A DNA stretch of 7,470 nucleotides from Cyclobacteriaceae bacterium (lineage in GTDB: Bacteria > Bacteroidota > Bacteroidia > Cytophagales > Cyclobacteriaceae): assembly GCA_030589835.1 (NCBI GenBank), contig JAUUZS010000198.1:1-7470 (forward strand), written 5' to 3'. The position numbers were made by a program, and so were the translations under genes. Position 1 is the first letter of the stretch. Each line of letters opens with the position of its first letter. Shown here piece after piece: positions 5,944 through 7,470 of this stretch. The notes under the pieces were generated by a model, which saw only the letters and a program-made list of their open reading frames with translations, was not told where the DNA came from and did no database searches.

Positions 5944-7248
5944 ATGACAACAGTAATTATAAGCTCAGTTATAGCATTTACAGTTGTAATACTCCTTTTG
6001 GTGTTATTACTACTTTTTGCACAGTCAAAACTTGTGCAATCCGGGAATGTTAATATAGTGATTAATGGTGATGAAGAAAATCCGGTTGTTACTGCAGCAG
6101 GATCAACACTTCTTGCAACACTTTCGAGTCAAAAAATATTTTTACCCTCTGCGTGTGGCGGAGGAGGCACATGTGCGATGTGCAAGTGTACCGTTGAAGA
6201 AGGTGGTGGCGATGTACTTCCTACAGAAGTCGGACACCTTAATCGCACTGAACAAAAAGAAAAAGTGCGTTTAGCTTGCCAGGTAAAGGTAAAAAATGAT
6301 ATGAATATCCGTATTCCAGAGGAGATTTTTGGTATCAAAAAGTGGGAATGCGAAGTAGTTTCAAATTACAATGTATCTACATTTATAAAAGAATTTGTTG
6401 TAAAACTCCCTGAGGGGGAATCACTCGATTTCCAATCCGGAGGTTATATTCAAATTGATGTACCTGAATGCGAAGTTGATTTCAAGACCATGGACATCAC
6501 ACCTCATCCTGATTTGGGTCATCCAAATGAAGTGTATAAGCCTGATTGGGATAAATTCAATCTTTGGGATTTAAAGATGAAAAATGATGAGCCGATTTAC
6601 CGCGCTTATTCCATGGCCAATCACCCAGCAGAAGGAAATATTGTGATGCTGAACATCAGGGTTGCCACTCCTCCGTGGGACAGAGGTGCCGGCAAATGGA
6701 TGGATGTAAATCCAGGAATTTGTTCTTCGTACGTCTTTGGCAGAAAGCCCGGTGATAAAGTTACCGTTTCAGGACCATATGGTGAATTTTTTATCAATAA
6801 AACAGAAAGAGAAATGATCTACATTGGTGGCGGGGCAGGAATGGCACCATTGAGATCACATATATTCCATCTTTTCCATACCGAAAAATCAAGCAGAAAA
6901 GTATCTTATTGGTATGGTGGAAGGTCAAAAAGAGAATTATTCTATCTTGATCAATTTCAAAAAATCGAAAATGATTTTCCTAATTTCAAATTCAACATCG
7001 GCCTTTCCGAGCCCATGGAAGAAGATAACTGGAAGGTAAGGAACTCTTACGAAGATCGAGATGGCGATGGTTATGTAGGATTTATCCATCAGGTTCTGTT
7101 GGATAATTATCTGAGCAAACATCCGGAACCCGAAGAAATCGAGTATTATTTATGCGGGCCTCCATTAATGAATTCAGCAGTCACAAAAATGCTGGATGAT
7201 ATGGGTGTTCCACCTGAGAATATAAAATTTGATGACTTTGGAGGCTAA
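5944..7248 (+). CDS. nqrF: Na+-translocating NADH:quinone reductase subunit F
   Basis: NqrF is the electron-entry subunit of the Na+-NQR respiratory pump. It oxidises NADH on FAD and passes electrons through a 2Fe-2S centre to the membrane subunits. All parts are visible in this 434-residue protein: an N-terminal membrane helix (about 4-26), a ferredoxin domain with cluster cysteines C71, C77, C80 and C112 ([10 protein letters not shown] spacing), the FAD motif RAYSMAN (220-226), the NADH-binding [10 protein letters not shown] (295-304) and CGPPLMN (404-410), and the hallmark C-terminus FDDFGG. It is some 25 residues longer than the Vibrio protein (about 408). Part of the difference is a loop at about 364-377 that ends in DRDGDGY. 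nqrF normally closes an nqrABCDEF operon, but here it has its own promoter and terminator, accD upstream and a non-nqr gene downstream. The other five subunits must be encoded elsewhere if the complex is made. No Shine-Dalgarno sequence precedes the ATG, which directly follows an in-frame TAG. Confidence 0.96.
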   Translation: MTTVIISSVIAFTVVILLLVLLLLFAQSKLVQSGNVNIVINGDEENPVVTAAGSTLLATLSSQKIFLPSACGGGGTCAMCKCTVEEGGGDVLPTEVGHLNRTEQKEKVRLACQVKVKNDMNIRIPEEIFGIKKWECEVVSNYNVSTFIKEFVVKLPEGESLDFQSGGYIQIDVPECEVDFKTMDITPHPDLGHPNEVYKPDWDKFNLWDLKMKNDEPIYRAYSMANHPAEGNIVMLNIRVATPPWDRGAGKWMDVNPGICSSYVFGRKPGDKVTVSGPYGEFFINKTEREMIYIGGGAGMAPLRSHIFHLFHTEKSSRKVSYWYGGRSKRELFYLDQFQKIENDFPNFKFNIGLSEPMEEDNWKVRNSYEDRDGDGYVGFIHQVLLDNYLSKHPEPEEIEYYLCGPPLMNSAVTKMLDDMGVPPENIKFDDFGG

Positions 7249-7263
7249 CACCCTTCAAAACTG

Positions 7264-7296
7264 AAAGGGAGAAAATTTGATTTTCTCCCTTTTTTT
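7264..7296 (+). terminator. Intrinsic terminator of nqrF
   Basis: AAAGGGAGAAAA (7264-7275) pairs perfectly over 12 bp with TTTTCTCCCTTT (7281-7292) around the 5-nt loop TTTGA, and the T-run spans 7290-7296. It starts 15 bp after the nqrF stop and separates nqrF from the next gene. Confidence 0.93.
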
Positions 7297-7323
7297 ATTC
7301 AAAATTGCTGAAACACTGCAAAT

Positions 7324-7470
7324 ATGGACCTAAAAATTTTTTTCTCCCCAATTGATGAATCCATTGTTGAGGACATCACCGATCCTGCCTCATTTTATAA
7401 AAGCATCTCCGTTTTATCGGAAAAGCAGCAAAGTTACAAAGGAGCCAACAACGCATTGCTTGGCATCCTG
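7324..7470 (+). CDS. Partial gene, N-terminus resembling arginase / formimidoylglutamase-family proteins
   Basis: An open frame starts with ATG at 7324 and runs off the window after 49 codons. It begins MDLKIFFSPIDESIVEDI and ends NNALLGIL. The pattern is a short 'MDxxIFFxPI' opening, an 'SFYKSI' helix, then a buried 'ALLGI' strand at residues 45-49. It resembles the start of Bacteroidota ureohydrolase-fold proteins (arginase, agmatinase, formimidoylglutamase), where this strand leads into the metal-binding core. The catalytic His/Asp motifs lie beyond the edge, so the assignment rests on general resemblance only. The start is 27 bp after the nqrF terminator T-run. No TAnnTTTG box was found in that gap, so its promoter is not evident and it may rely on read-through. 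Confidence 0.5.
   Translation, partial: MDLKIFFSPIDESIVEDITDPASFYKSISVLSEKQQSYKGANNALLGIL

Noticed and set aside
6129..6338. 69-codon minus-strand open frame with a [14 protein letters not shown] stretch
   Set aside because: It is the antisense of the NqrF ferredoxin domain, and the proline run is the complement of its glycine-rich cluster loop.
1..7470. Search for CRISPR arrays, tRNA/rRNA genes, transposases, toxin-antitoxin or defence genes
   Set aside because: No regularly spaced direct repeats, no tRNA-like cloverleaf, and no coding frames with such motifs were seen; the genes present are housekeeping ones.

Overview
This window looks like ordinary chromosomal DNA from a member of the Bacteroidota, probably a free-living, AT-rich lineage outside the Bacteroidales. 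The evidence is fourfold. Perfect or near-perfect TAnnTTTG promoter elements (the Bacteroidota -7 box) stand before four genes. Start codons lack Shine-Dalgarno sequences. A small DUF4834-type protein, a family I know only from this phylum, is present. The shared proteins also have lineage-style forms: a short CarB without the C-terminal MGS domain, an AccD without its zinc-ribbon cysteines, and an NqrF with an extra loop.

Layout. Positions 1-359 hold no convincing gene. They contain a roughly 200-bp imperfect palindromic element (about 11-209) and then a short higher-GC stretch that may be a gene or repeat remnant. On the minus strand, 360-1103 encodes an RraA/HMG-aldolase-fold protein. It is divergent from carB (1377-4190, plus), the large subunit of carbamoyl-phosphate synthase. 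carB is followed 6 bp later by a small membrane-anchored DUF4834-like protein (4197-4436), and this pair ends at a strong intrinsic terminator (4480-4522). accD (4779-5618), the carboxyltransferase beta subunit of acetyl-CoA carboxylase, has its own promoter. After a 325-bp AT-rich gap with several small inverted repeats comes nqrF (5944-7248), the NADH-oxidising subunit of the Na+-translocating NADH:quinone reductase. It has its own promoter and a textbook terminator (7264-7296). The window ends inside a gene starting at 7324 whose first 49 residues resemble the N-terminus of arginase/formimidoylglutamase-family proteins.

How the genes relate. They belong to separate core processes: pyrimidine/arginine precursor synthesis (CarB), the first committed step of fatty-acid synthesis (AccD) and respiratory sodium pumping (NqrF). 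Each sits in its own short transcription unit, so there is no multi-gene pathway here. The partner genes carA, accA and nqrA-E are all absent from the window.

I found no CRISPR array, insertion sequence with a transposase, RNA gene or defence system, and nothing that amounts to a new biological system. The points most worth following are the loss of regulatory or structural domains in CarB and AccD, the solitary nqrF, the tight carB-DUF4834 linkage, and the palindromic element at the left edge.
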